A stretch of DNA of 39,304 nucleotides, taken from an uncultured Roseburia sp. (GTDB taxonomy: Bacteria > Bacillota > Clostridia > Lachnospirales > Lachnospiraceae). The stretch is taken from positions 1 through 39,304 of the forward strand of contig CANTEO010000020.1 of NCBI GenBank assembly GCA_947652855.1. The letters are read 5' to 3'. Positions 14,467 through 22,164 of this stretch are shown piece after piece. The notes beneath the pieces are model-generated. The model searched no databases. It worked only from the letters and a program-made list of their open reading frames with translations, and had not been told where the DNA came from. The number at the start of each line of letters is the position of its first letter. Positions within the stretch are counted from its first letter, which is position 1. The position numbers and the translations under genes are program-made.

Positions 14467-16452
14467 ATGCCAATTCGAATTACAGGTTTAAATTCAGGTT
14501 TGGACACGGAGGCGTTAGTATCGGAGCTGGTGTCCGCGTATCGTAAGAAAACAGAGAAGTATACAAAGGCTCAGACGAAGCTGTCCTGGAAGCAGGATGC
14601 CTGGAAGAACTTAAATGACAAGGTGTCGAAATTCTATTCCAAGCTGACGAACATGAAATACTCTACGGCGTATGTGTCTAAGAAGGCAAGCATATCTGAC
14701 GCCACAAAAGCGTCGGTTTCAGTGAAGTCCTCCGTTGCGACCGGATCGTATTCCCTAAAGATCAATGAGACGGCGAAGTCCGGCTATCTGTCCGGCGCGG
14801 CTCTTGGGGACGGCATTACGGCAAACAGCACGATGGCTGAGCTCGGTTACTTTGAAGGCGGGGAGATCAGCGTCACGGCAGAGGGAAAAACCACCAATAT
14901 TGCGGTGGACAGCAGCACGAAGATATCGGATTTTATTTCTTCTCTGAATGAGGCGGGAGTGAATGCGAGCTTCGACGCCAAATATCACAGGATTTATGTG
15001 TCCGCAAAAAAAGCAGGGTCGGAAAACGACTTTACGCTGTCTGGCATAAGCGTGTCCGGCAACGAGGCGCTCTCTAAGCTTGGACTGAACGTTGACAGCA
15101 GCGAGGACAGGGAGCCATATAAAGTATGGGCTGCATACGCGAAAAATGCAGACGGCAACCCTTATATCACGGGGTATGACGATGACGGAAAGCCGATTAC
15201 GAACGGCGACCTTGATACATATCAGACAAAGCTGGCCTTACAGGACATCATCAATCAAAAAGGCCAGAAATCTGCTGAAATCACAAAGAATCAGGCGAAG
15301 ATTCAATATGCTCAGGCATATCGCACCGTGCAGGAGACGGCGGACACGACCAGCCAGGAATATCAGGACGCGCTGGCGATTGTGAACGGATCCGCTTTGG
15401 ATGCGGCGGATAAGACGGCGATTCAGGATTCTTATGCCGCAGGCAATTTAGACAGTGACATTACAGGATGGCGGGACAGCATTGCGGACGCAAGGAAATT
15501 CCTGGAAGAGCATGAGGTTGTGGATAACACGACGCTTGACCTGGATGCCATGGAAGATAAGATCATTGGCGCGGTAAATGTATTGAACAGCCCGGTCAGC
15601 AAGAGCGAAGGCGCAGTGCGGATGTATGGGCAGGATGCGGAAATTGAGTTAAACGGCGTTACCTATCAATCCTCTTCCAATGAGTTTGACATTAACGGCC
15701 TGACGATCAACGCGCTTGCGAAGACGACAGATGAGATTACTATTTCGGTTGACACGAACTCACAGGCGCTGTATGATACTGTAAAGGATTTCATAAAAGA
15801 ATACAACACCTTAATCAATGAAATGAATTCGCTGTATAATGCAGATTCAGCAAAAGGCTATGAGCCGTTGACGTCAGAAGAGAAGGATGCGATGTCAGAC
15901 CGTGAGGTGGAGGAATGGGAGAAGAAGATCAAGGATTCTTTATTCCGCAGGGATGATACGGTAAGCTCCATCGTGAACAGCCTGCATAATATCATGTTGG
16001 GTTCGTTTACGGTAAATGGCAAATCATATTCTCTGTCCAGCTTTGGCATTTCGACGATTGGAATCCTCAATGCGAATAAGAATGAAGAGAAGGCGTTCCA
16101 CATTGACGGGGATTCGGAAGATTCTGCCGTATCTGGAAAAGACGACAGGCTGATGGCGGCGATTAAGGAAGATCCGGATGTGATTGTGGACTTCATGAAG
16201 CAGCTGACAGGAAAGTTATATGATTCCATTCACGAACGCATGAGCTCTTCTACATTAAGCAGCTTTGGCGTGGTGTACAACGACAAACAGATGGCAGCGG
16301 AATACAGCGATTACACCACGACGATCAGCAAATGGGATAAGAAGCTGGAAAGCATCGAAGAATCTTATTTCAAGAAATTTGCGGCGATGGAATCTGCATT
16401 GGCGACATTGCAGAGCCAGCAGTCTTCTTTGGCGAGCCTGATGGGATTTTAA
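14467..16452 (+). CDS. fliD: Flagellar filament cap protein FliD (HAP2)
   Basis: This 661-residue filament cap protein folds incoming flagellin at the tip. The N-terminus has the HAP2 signature MPIRITGLNSGLDTEALVSEL, the middle has the cap-forming domains, and the C-terminus is a coiled coil (TTISKWDKKLESIEESYFKKFAAMESALATLQSQQSSL, about 612-650). It is longer than many FliD proteins. Extra sequence at about 235-375 is rich in helix formers (Gln, Lys, Ala, Asp) and looks like an inserted helical hairpin, which may be exposed on the cap surface. AGGAGGAG precedes the ATG by six bases. The 152-base gap to fliS contains no obvious terminator. Confidence 0.93.
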   Translation: MPIRITGLNSGLDTEALVSELVSAYRKKTEKYTKAQTKLSWKQDAWKNLNDKVSKFYSKLTNMKYSTAYVSKKASISDATKASVSVKSSVATGSYSLKINETAKSGYLSGAALGDGITANSTMAELGYFEGGEISVTAEGKTTNIAVDSSTKISDFISSLNEAGVNASFDAKYHRIYVSAKKAGSENDFTLSGISVSGNEALSKLGLNVDSSEDREPYKVWAAYAKNADGNPYITGYDDDGKPITNGDLDTYQTKLALQDIINQKGQKSAEITKNQAKIQYAQAYRTVQETADTTSQEYQDALAIVNGSALDAADKTAIQDSYAAGNLDSDITGWRDSIADARKFLEEHEVVDNTTLDLDAMEDKIIGAVNVLNSPVSKSEGAVRMYGQDAEIELNGVTYQSSSNEFDINGLTINALAKTTDEITISVDTNSQALYDTVKDFIKEYNTLINEMNSLYNADSAKGYEPLTSEEKDAMSDREVEEWEKKIKDSLFRRDDTVSSIVNSLHNIMLGSFTVNGKSYSLSSFGISTIGILNANKNEEKAFHIDGDSEDSAVSGKDDRLMAAIKEDPDVIVDFMKQLTGKLYDSIHERMSSSTLSSFGVVYNDKQMAAEYSDYTTTISKWDKKLESIEESYFKKFAAMESALATLQSQQSSLASLMGF

Positions 16453-16604
16453 CCGGATTGGCGATAGGTCAGCCGATTGATCAGGATTAAGCCGGCGAGG
16501 TGGATCTTAAAATAGTTGCTGCAGTCAATTGGAGGCACAGTCCGGTTGGCTGCAGAACGCTACACTGAATCAATATCCGTTGTCATTAACAGGGAGGTTA
16601 TCAG

Positions 16605-16988
16605 ATGACGAATAAACAGGGATATGCAGCTTATGGGAATAACAGGATTTTGACTGCTTCTCCCGCGGAATTGACATTGATGCTGTATGAAGGCGCGATA
16701 AAATTTTGCAACATCGCGATTGTCGCAATTGAAAAGAATGATGTGGAGAAGGCGCACAATAATATTATCAAGGTAGAGAATATCATTACGGAGTTTCAGG
16801 CGACCCTGGATCATAAATTTGCGGTTGCGGATGACTTTGAGAATGTATACCAATATTTGCGGCAGCGTCTTTTGCAGGCAAATCTGAAGAAAGACAAAGA
16901 GATTTTGGAAGAAGTGCTGGTTCACTTGCGGACAATGCGCGACACATGGAAAGAGGTTATGAAGCAGGCGGGAAATGGAGCCAGATAG
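16605..16988 (+). CDS. fliS: Flagellin export chaperone FliS
   Basis: This 127-residue helical protein caps the C-terminal helix of flagellin before export. It has the typical start (GYAAYGNNRILTASPAELTLMLYEGAIKF, residues 6-34) and the C-terminal KKDKEILEEVLVHLRTMRDTWKEVMK helix. GGGAGG lies 11 bases before ATG 16605. Together with FlaG, FliD and the following coiled-coil gene it forms the filament-assembly sub-operon. Flagellin itself is not in the window. Confidence 0.95.
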   Translation: MTNKQGYAAYGNNRILTASPAELTLMLYEGAIKFCNIAIVAIEKNDVEKAHNNIIKVENIITEFQATLDHKFAVADDFENVYQYLRQRLLQANLKKDKEILEEVLVHLRTMRDTWKEVMKQAGNGAR

Positions 16989-16997
16989 CTGCATACT

Positions 16998-17066
16998 TTG
17001 CCGCCGAACGAAGTGAGGGGGCGTAACCGCATTGCCGCCGAACGAAGTGTAAGGGTACGTAACCGC
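16998..17066 (+). repeat. Imperfect direct repeat of about 34 bases between fliS and the next gene
   Basis: Two copies (16998-17030 and 17032-17066) share TTGCCGCCGAACGAAGTG, a variable GGG core, then CGTAACCGC. The second copy has two extra bases. They lie in the untranslated space after fliS and before the terminator. No protein is encoded across them. Function is unknown. Confidence 0.75.
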
Positions 17067-17082
17067 CTGATATGCAATAAAA

Positions 17083-17128
17083 GCCGTCCTAGTTTACAGT
17101 TGCTCTGGCAGCTAGGGCGGTTTTTCTT
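17083..17128 (+). terminator. Terminator after fliS
   Basis: CCGTCCTAG (17084-17092) pairs with CTAGGGCGG (17112-17120), with one G-T pair, and is followed by TTTTTCTT. An internal TGC/GCA mini-stem sits in the loop. It should end or attenuate the fliS transcript before the next gene. Confidence 0.75.
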
Positions 17129-17170
17129 CAATAACAGGAAAAATTGGAACAAGAATCGGGGAGCGACGGA

Positions 17171-17647
17171 ATGGAATCAGATTATATTCGTATTATGATA
17201 GAAAGTTTGGAAAAAAAGAGGGATCTTTTGAAGCAGATTACAGAGCTGAACCAACAGCAGAGAATTCTGCTGCAGGATCCAAATCTCTCTCCGGATGAGT
17301 TTGAACAGAACATGAAATACAAGTCCGATCTGGTGGATCAGCTAGGATTTCTGGATGATGGATTTGAGAAGCTGTTTGACCGTGTCAGGGATACGTTGAA
17401 TGCGGATAAGGCGGCATTTGCATCTGAGATTCAAAAGATGCAGTCATTGATAAAAGAAATTACTGCACAGACGAACACGGTTCAAACGCAGGAGGCGCGC
17501 AACAAGGAACAGGTAATGCGTAAGTTTTCGGATGTGCGTGAGCAGGTCAAGGGCGTCCGTAACAGCCAAAAGGTTGTGAAGCAGTATTATCAGAATATGA
17601 TGAAGAGCGGAAACGCGGCGCCGCAGTTTATTGATAATAAAAAGTGA
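17171..17647 (+). CDS. Coiled-coil flagellar chaperone-like protein (FlgN/FliT type)
   Basis: The 158-residue protein is almost all helix, with heptad patterns over residues 5-140 and motifs such as LEKKRDLLKQITELNQQQRILL and SLIKEITAQTNTVQTQEARNKEQV. Size, composition and location after fliS suggest a FlgN- or FliT-like export chaperone, perhaps for FliD or for the second FlgK. Sequence alone cannot separate these options. ATG 17171 has GGGGAG seven bases upstream; a TTG at 17144 is less likely. The terminator at 17083 lies between it and fliS, so it depends on read-through or its own promoter. Confidence 0.65.
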   Translation: MESDYIRIMIESLEKKRDLLKQITELNQQQRILLQDPNLSPDEFEQNMKYKSDLVDQLGFLDDGFEKLFDRVRDTLNADKAAFASEIQKMQSLIKEITAQTNTVQTQEARNKEQVMRKFSDVREQVKGVRNSQKVVKQYYQNMMKSGNAAPQFIDNKK

Positions 17648-17712
17648 AATGCAGTTAATGCGTCCAAAAAGGATATAGGGCAGCAGTCATAGCGTGAAAT
17701 TGCTGCGATATA

Positions 17713-17739
17713 GGGCATGGGGTGAACTCATGCCCTTTT
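17713..17739 (+). terminator. Weak terminator-like hairpin ending the flagellar region
   Basis: GGGCATG (17713-17719) pairs with CATGCCC (17729-17735), with a nine-base loop and four T residues after it. It lies between the last flagellar gene and the sugar cluster. The short U-tract makes full termination doubtful. Confidence 0.45.
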
Positions 17740-17822
17740 GGGTTAGGCATGAAACGGAAATGCCGGCCACAAGACGTAAAGTGAAGCTGCACTGGAAGAG
17801 AATATGCGGAGGGATGGCGTAA

Positions 17823-19436
17823 ATGGCAAATGGGATACTATTACTGGATTGTACGTTAAGGGATGGCGCGTATATTGTGGACGCGAAGTTTGGGTCTGCC
17901 GCCATGAAAGGGATTATCAAGAAAATGCAGGACGCAAATGTGGACATCATTGAGTGCGGGTGGTTAAAGGATGCGCCGCATAATGAAGGGACGTCCTATT
18001 TTCATGTGCCGTCGGATCTGGAGGCTTATCTGACGGGCAAAAGCGGCCGTGCGCTGTATGTGGCTATGATTGACTGGGATAGATATGATACGGGCGCATT
18101 GCCGGAATGCGACGGAAAGACGATTGACGCGATCCGGGTTGTATTTCCGCATGGAAAGCATAAGGAGGGCGTTGGCGTAGGAATGGAAGTGGCGAAAAAA
18201 GGGTATCAGGTTTTTTTCCAGGCGGCGAATACTTTGGCGTACAGCAGAGAGGATTTAGTGGAGCTTGCGAAGGAAGTGAATCGGGCGAAGCCGATTGCCT
18301 TGTCGATTGTGGATACATTTGGGGCGATGTACAATGAGGATTTGGAGTGCATTGTAACTATTTTAGATGAGGCGTTGGATCCTGACGTTAAGCTTGGGTT
18401 CCATTCGCACAATAACCAGCAGCTTTCGTTTGCGCTTTCGATGCATTTTGTGGAATTGTCCCGGAAATTGGGCAGGGAATGCATTGTGGACGCCAGTTTG
18501 TGCGGCATGGGCCGGGGCGCGGGAAATGCGACGACTGAGCTTTTAGCAAACTACTTAAGCCAAAAGTGGAATTGCAATTATGACATGAACCAAATCCTGA
18601 ACGCGATTGATATGTATATGCCGTATTTTCAGGAAAATTATGTTTGGGGCTACTCCACGCCTTATTTTATCGCAGGGATGTATTGCTGCCATGTGAATAA
18701 TATTGCGTATCTGCAGAAGAACCATCGGACGAACGCGCAGGATATGAAGCATATTATTGAATCGCTTTCTCCAAAGGAGCGCAGGGCATATGACTATGAT
18801 TTGCTGGAGGAGAAGTATTTGGAGAACCAAAGCCGCGTGGTAGAGGATACGGACGTGCTGGAGCGGCTTGGGAAGGAATTTGATGGGCGCGAGGTTCTGT
18901 TGATTGCCCCGGGAAAGACGAATGAGACGCAAAAAGAGTCGATTCAGGCATATATAAGGGAAACGAATCCGATTGTGATTGGCGTGAACGCCATAAATCC
19001 GTTTTATTCGTATGACTACTTGTTTTTCATCAATGTCATACGGTATAATTATGCAAAGGAAATCTATTCCGAGCAGTTTTGTGGCACAAAGCGGATTTTG
19101 CTGTCCAATATTAAGACTGAGCCGGAGGAAAATGAGCAGATTGTGAATTTTAACCGCGTCATGAAGCGTGGGTGGGAGCATTTTGACAATGCCGTGATTA
19201 TGTCGCTTCGCCTTTTAGACAAGCTTCATGTCGGGCGCGTCTCGCTTGCCGGATTTGATGGGTTTAAACATAAATATAATGAGAGCTATGCGGACATCTC
19301 TCTGCCTACGTTAAATCCTGACAACCGATGGGATGAGCTGAACGCGGAAATTGACGATATGTTCCAGGACGTGAAGGCTTCGACGAAAGCGACGATGCAG
19401 ATTCATTTTGTGACAGAGAGCATTTTTGACCGCTAA
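17823..19436 (+). CDS. DRE-TIM aldolase fused to a sialyltransferase-like/DUF115-like domain
   Basis: This 537-residue protein has two parts. Residues 1-300 form an HMGL-like DRE-TIM barrel related to 4-hydroxy-2-oxovalerate aldolase and isopropylmalate synthase. It has DCTLRDG (9-15, catalytic Arg and metal Asp), the metal-binding HSHNN (194-198), and a glycine-rich GMGRGAGNA loop (228-236). Such enzymes make or break C-C bonds next to a ketoacid or acyl-CoA. Residues 355-537 resemble a Rossmann-like domain of the GT42/DUF115 type (VLLIAPGK, IVIGVNAINPFYSYDYLFF, RVSLAGFDGF). The gene opens the CDP-sugar cluster and has GGAGGG nine bases before ATG 17823. A role in attaching a carbon branch to a keto-sugar is inference. 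It could instead act on a free ketoacid, with the second domain transferring the product. Confidence 0.7.
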   Translation: MANGILLLDCTLRDGAYIVDAKFGSAAMKGIIKKMQDANVDIIECGWLKDAPHNEGTSYFHVPSDLEAYLTGKSGRALYVAMIDWDRYDTGALPECDGKTIDAIRVVFPHGKHKEGVGVGMEVAKKGYQVFFQAANTLAYSREDLVELAKEVNRAKPIALSIVDTFGAMYNEDLECIVTILDEALDPDVKLGFHSHNNQQLSFALSMHFVELSRKLGRECIVDASLCGMGRGAGNATTELLANYLSQKWNCNYDMNQILNAIDMYMPYFQENYVWGYSTPYFIAGMYCCHVNNIAYLQKNHRTNAQDMKHIIESLSPKERRAYDYDLLEEKYLENQSRVVEDTDVLERLGKEFDGREVLLIAPGKTNETQKESIQAYIRETNPIVIGVNAINPFYSYDYLFFINVIRYNYAKEIYSEQFCGTKRILLSNIKTEPEENEQIVNFNRVMKRGWEHFDNAVIMSLRLLDKLHVGRVSLAGFDGFKHKYNESYADISLPTLNPDNRWDELNAEIDDMFQDVKASTKATMQIHFVTESIFDR

Positions 19437-19499
19437 GCTTATTTGCTGTGGTTGGGTTGGAGAGATTGAGCATTAGGAGCATGGAGGCTTTTACGTTAT

Positions 19500-20279
19500 A
19501 TGAAAGTGATTATTTTGGCGGGCGGCTTGCCTAGCACATTGATTGAAGAAGATGAGAAGATGCCAAAGCCGATGGCGGAGATTGGCCGCAGGCCGATTTT
19601 GTGGCATATTATGAAGCAGTACGCCCATTATGGCTATCGGGATTTTATCATATGCACCGGATATAAAGGGGAAGTGATAAAAGAGTATTTTATGAATTTT
19701 TATATTTACCAGTCGGACATTACAGTCGATTTGCAGACAAACGAGGTGGAGGTTCACAGAAAGCAGACCGAGGACTGGAATGTCTCTATTATCGACACGG
19801 GACGGGATTCCTCTATTATGGAGCGGATGTACATGGTGCGCCATCTTGCGGGGGATGAGCCGGTGCTGGTGTCTTATGGGGACTGCCTTTCGGATATTGA
19901 CATTGGGGAGATGGTAAGGCTCCATCAGCGTTCCGGGCGGCTTGCGACGTTTGCGATGGCGCATCCGACGGGTCGGAATGAAATGATCTCGTTGGATTCG
20001 GACGGAAGCTATCATGGAGAAAAGGCGGATGGCGCCAAGCGGGATGCCTGGGTGAATGCCTGCAGCATGGTTTTGGAGCCGCAGGCGTTTGCGTATTTGG
20101 GCCAAAGCATTCAGCGCCCGGCCGCGCCTACTTTGATGGGCTGCCTGGCGCAGCGGGAGGCGGTGCAGACATACCGCCATGAAGGCTTTTGGTCGCCGGT
20201 TGAGACGGTAAGGGATAAGACGTGCCTGGAGAGGCTGTGGGCATTGGGTCAGGCGCCCTGGAAAGTGTGGGAGGACTAA
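19500..20279 (+). CDS. Divergent paralog of glucose-1-phosphate cytidylyltransferase
   Basis: The 259-residue protein aligns end to end with RfbF-type cytidylyltransferases and with the intact copy at 21374 (shared PILWHIM, GYKG, IKEYF and APWKV). Key positions are altered: GGxGTR is GGLPSTL, the GDGVSD loop is GDCLSD, GRFG is GRNE, and the WSPMD element near the C-terminus is WSPVE. The first metal Asp and PKPM remain. Loss of the GTR element that holds the nucleotide phosphates suggests changed substrate use, a regulatory partner role, or loss of activity. The frame is intact and codon use is normal, so it is under selection. The ribosome site GGAGG is 12 bases upstream, longer than ideal. 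Confidence 0.75.
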   Translation: MKVIILAGGLPSTLIEEDEKMPKPMAEIGRRPILWHIMKQYAHYGYRDFIICTGYKGEVIKEYFMNFYIYQSDITVDLQTNEVEVHRKQTEDWNVSIIDTGRDSSIMERMYMVRHLAGDEPVLVSYGDCLSDIDIGEMVRLHQRSGRLATFAMAHPTGRNEMISLDSDGSYHGEKADGAKRDAWVNACSMVLEPQAFAYLGQSIQRPAAPTLMGCLAQREAVQTYRHEGFWSPVETVRDKTCLERLWALGQAPWKVWED

Positions 20280-20282
20280 AGC

Positions 20283-21377
20283 ATGGGGGCATTGGATTTT
20301 TATAAGGGCAAGACGGTATTATTGACCGGACACACAGGGTTTAAGGGCAGCTGGCTTTGCATGATGCTTTCTATGGCGGGCGCGAACGTGGTCGGCTATG
20401 CGCTTCGGCCGGAAGGGGAGGAGTCCCTTTTCGCGCTTTCCGGCATACAGGATCGGATTGTCTCGGTGGAAGGCGACGTAAGGGATATGGCGCATTTAAA
20501 AGAGGTGTTTTCAAAGCATCAGCCCCAATTGCTCTTTCATCTGGCGGCTCAGCCGCTTGTGCGGGAAAGCTATGTGCATCCGGCGGAGACATATGAGACG
20601 AACGTGATGGGGACGGTGAACGTTTTGGAATGCGTCAGGACGGTTCCTGGCGTAAAATCCGTGTTGAATGTGACGACGGATAAAGTATATGAGAACAGGG
20701 AGTGGGACTGGGGCTACCGTGAAACGGATCCGTTGGATGGGCATGACCCCTATTCGAACAGCAAATCCTGCTCGGAGCTGGTGACGCACAGTTACAAGAA
20801 GTCATTTCTGGATGAAATGGGGATCGCAGTGTCTACGGCCAGGGCGGGAAATGTGATTGGCGGCGGGGACTTTGCGAAGGATCGGATTATCCCGGACTGC
20901 GTGCGCTCTGTGCTGGCGGGGCAGGAGATCGCCATTCGGAACCCGTATTCCGTCCGCCCGTTTCAGCACGTTTTGGAGCCGCTTAGTGCGTATTTGAGGA
21001 TTGTGGAAAAGCAGGCGGATTTCCCGGACTGCCAGGGATATTATAATGTAGGCCCTCTGGATTGCGACTGCGTGACGGCGGGCGAGCTGGCCAGCCTGTT
21101 TTGCGAGGCGTGGGGAGAAGGCGCGGCCTGGAAGAATGTATGTGACAAGGGGCCGCATGAAGCGGCGTTTTTAAAATTAGACTGTTCTTTCGTAAGGCGG
21201 AAAATTGGCTGGCGGCCCAGATGGGATATAAAAAAAGCGGTGCAGAAAACGGTTGAGTGGACGAAGGCGTACAGAGACAAGAGAGATCTTGCGGCCTGCA
21301 TGGAGAGCCAGGTCAGGGAGTTTCTGCAATTTGAGGCTGCCTGCCGTCAAACGGAAGCGAGGGGGCGTGTCGAGTGA
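20283..21377 (+). CDS. rfbG: CDP-glucose 4,6-dehydratase
   Basis: This short-chain dehydrogenase of 364 residues converts CDP-glucose to CDP-4-keto-6-deoxyglucose. It has the NAD-binding GHTGFKG (16-22), NVTTDKVYEN with the catalytic Thr/Asp/Lys, the YSNSK catalytic Tyr-Lys pair (near 157-161), and RAGNVIGGGDFAKDRIIPD, which is characteristic of RfbG/DdhB rather than dTDP- or GDP-sugar dehydratases. It starts three bases after the divergent paralog stop, with GGGAGG nine bases upstream, and its stop overlaps the next gene by four bases. It feeds the RfbH step encoded downstream. Confidence 0.92.
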   Translation: MGALDFYKGKTVLLTGHTGFKGSWLCMMLSMAGANVVGYALRPEGEESLFALSGIQDRIVSVEGDVRDMAHLKEVFSKHQPQLLFHLAAQPLVRESYVHPAETYETNVMGTVNVLECVRTVPGVKSVLNVTTDKVYENREWDWGYRETDPLDGHDPYSNSKSCSELVTHSYKKSFLDEMGIAVSTARAGNVIGGGDFAKDRIIPDCVRSVLAGQEIAIRNPYSVRPFQHVLEPLSAYLRIVEKQADFPDCQGYYNVGPLDCDCVTAGELASLFCEAWGEGAAWKNVCDKGPHEAAFLKLDCSFVRRKIGWRPRWDIKKAVQKTVEWTKAYRDKRDLAACMESQVREFLQFEAACRQTEARGRVE

Positions 21378-22144
21378 AGGCAGTGATTTTAGCGGGCGGA
21401 AAGGGAACAAGGATCAGCGAGGAGTCCAGGCTTCGTCCTAAGCCGATGGTGAAGATTGGCGGAAAGCCGATTCTTTGGCATATTATGAGGCAGTACGCCG
21501 CGTATGGATTTACGGAATTCATCATATGCTGTGGGTATAAGGGGCATATGATTAAGGAATATTTTGTCAACTATTATCAAAATAACAGTCAGCTGGAAAT
21601 TTCCTTAAAGCATCAGAAAGTGCGCGCGCTTGCAAAAAGCAGTGAGCCGTGGAAGGTAACGATGGTGGACACCGGGCTTGAGACCTTGACGGCGGGGCGA
21701 ATCCTTAAGGTGCGGGATTATATTGGGGAGGAGCCGTTTTTGCTGACCTATGGCGACGGCGTTTCCGATGTGGATTTGCACAAGCTTTTGGCGTTTCACA
21801 GGGAGCAGAAAAAGGCGGTCACGATTTCCACAATGCAGCCGGAAGGGCGCTTTGGCGCGCTTCAGCTAAACAGCGCGGGGAATCAGGTGCTTGGCTTTAA
21901 GGAGAAGGCGCGCGAAGATCAGGCTTGGGTGAACATCGGGTTTATGGTAATGGAGCCGGCGGCATTCCCCTATTTGGGGGATGGCAGCACGATGCTTGAG
22001 GCGGAGCCGTTTGAGCGGCTTGCGGTAGATGGGCAGATGGCGGCCTATCGGCATGGCGGATTTTGGTCCCCGATGGATAACATTCATGACAGGAAATATT
22101 TAGAGAAGCTTTGGAATGAGGGGAAGGCGCCCTGGAAAGTATAA
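21374..22144 (+). CDS. rfbF: Glucose-1-phosphate cytidylyltransferase
   Basis: This 256-residue enzyme makes CDP-glucose from CTP and glucose 1-phosphate. All active-site motifs are present: LAGGKGTR (6-13), RPKPM, PILWHIM, GYKG, YGDGVSD, GRFG, FKEKA and GFWSPMD. Start codon is GTG at 21374, overlapping the rfbG stop (GTGA), so the two proteins are probably translationally coupled. It is the functional counterpart of the degenerate copy at 19500 and makes the substrate for the dehydratase. Confidence 0.92.
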   Translation: MKAVILAGGKGTRISEESRLRPKPMVKIGGKPILWHIMRQYAAYGFTEFIICCGYKGHMIKEYFVNYYQNNSQLEISLKHQKVRALAKSSEPWKVTMVDTGLETLTAGRILKVRDYIGEEPFLLTYGDGVSDVDLHKLLAFHREQKKAVTISTMQPEGRFGALQLNSAGNQVLGFKEKAREDQAWVNIGFMVMEPAAFPYLGDGSTMLEAEPFERLAVDGQMAAYRHGGFWSPMDNIHDRKYLEKLWNEGKAPWKV

Positions 22145-22164
22145 AAGAAAGGATGGAGAGCGGA

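Noticed and set aside
16453..16604. Terminator or sigma-28 promoter between fliD and fliS
   Set aside because: Short inverted GC stretches are present, but there is no T-tract and no GCCGATA-type -10.
18555..19181. A 208-codon minus-strand frame opposite the aldolase fusion gene
   Set aside because: The plus-strand frame has clear family motifs over this region; the opposite frame has no motif or ribosome site.
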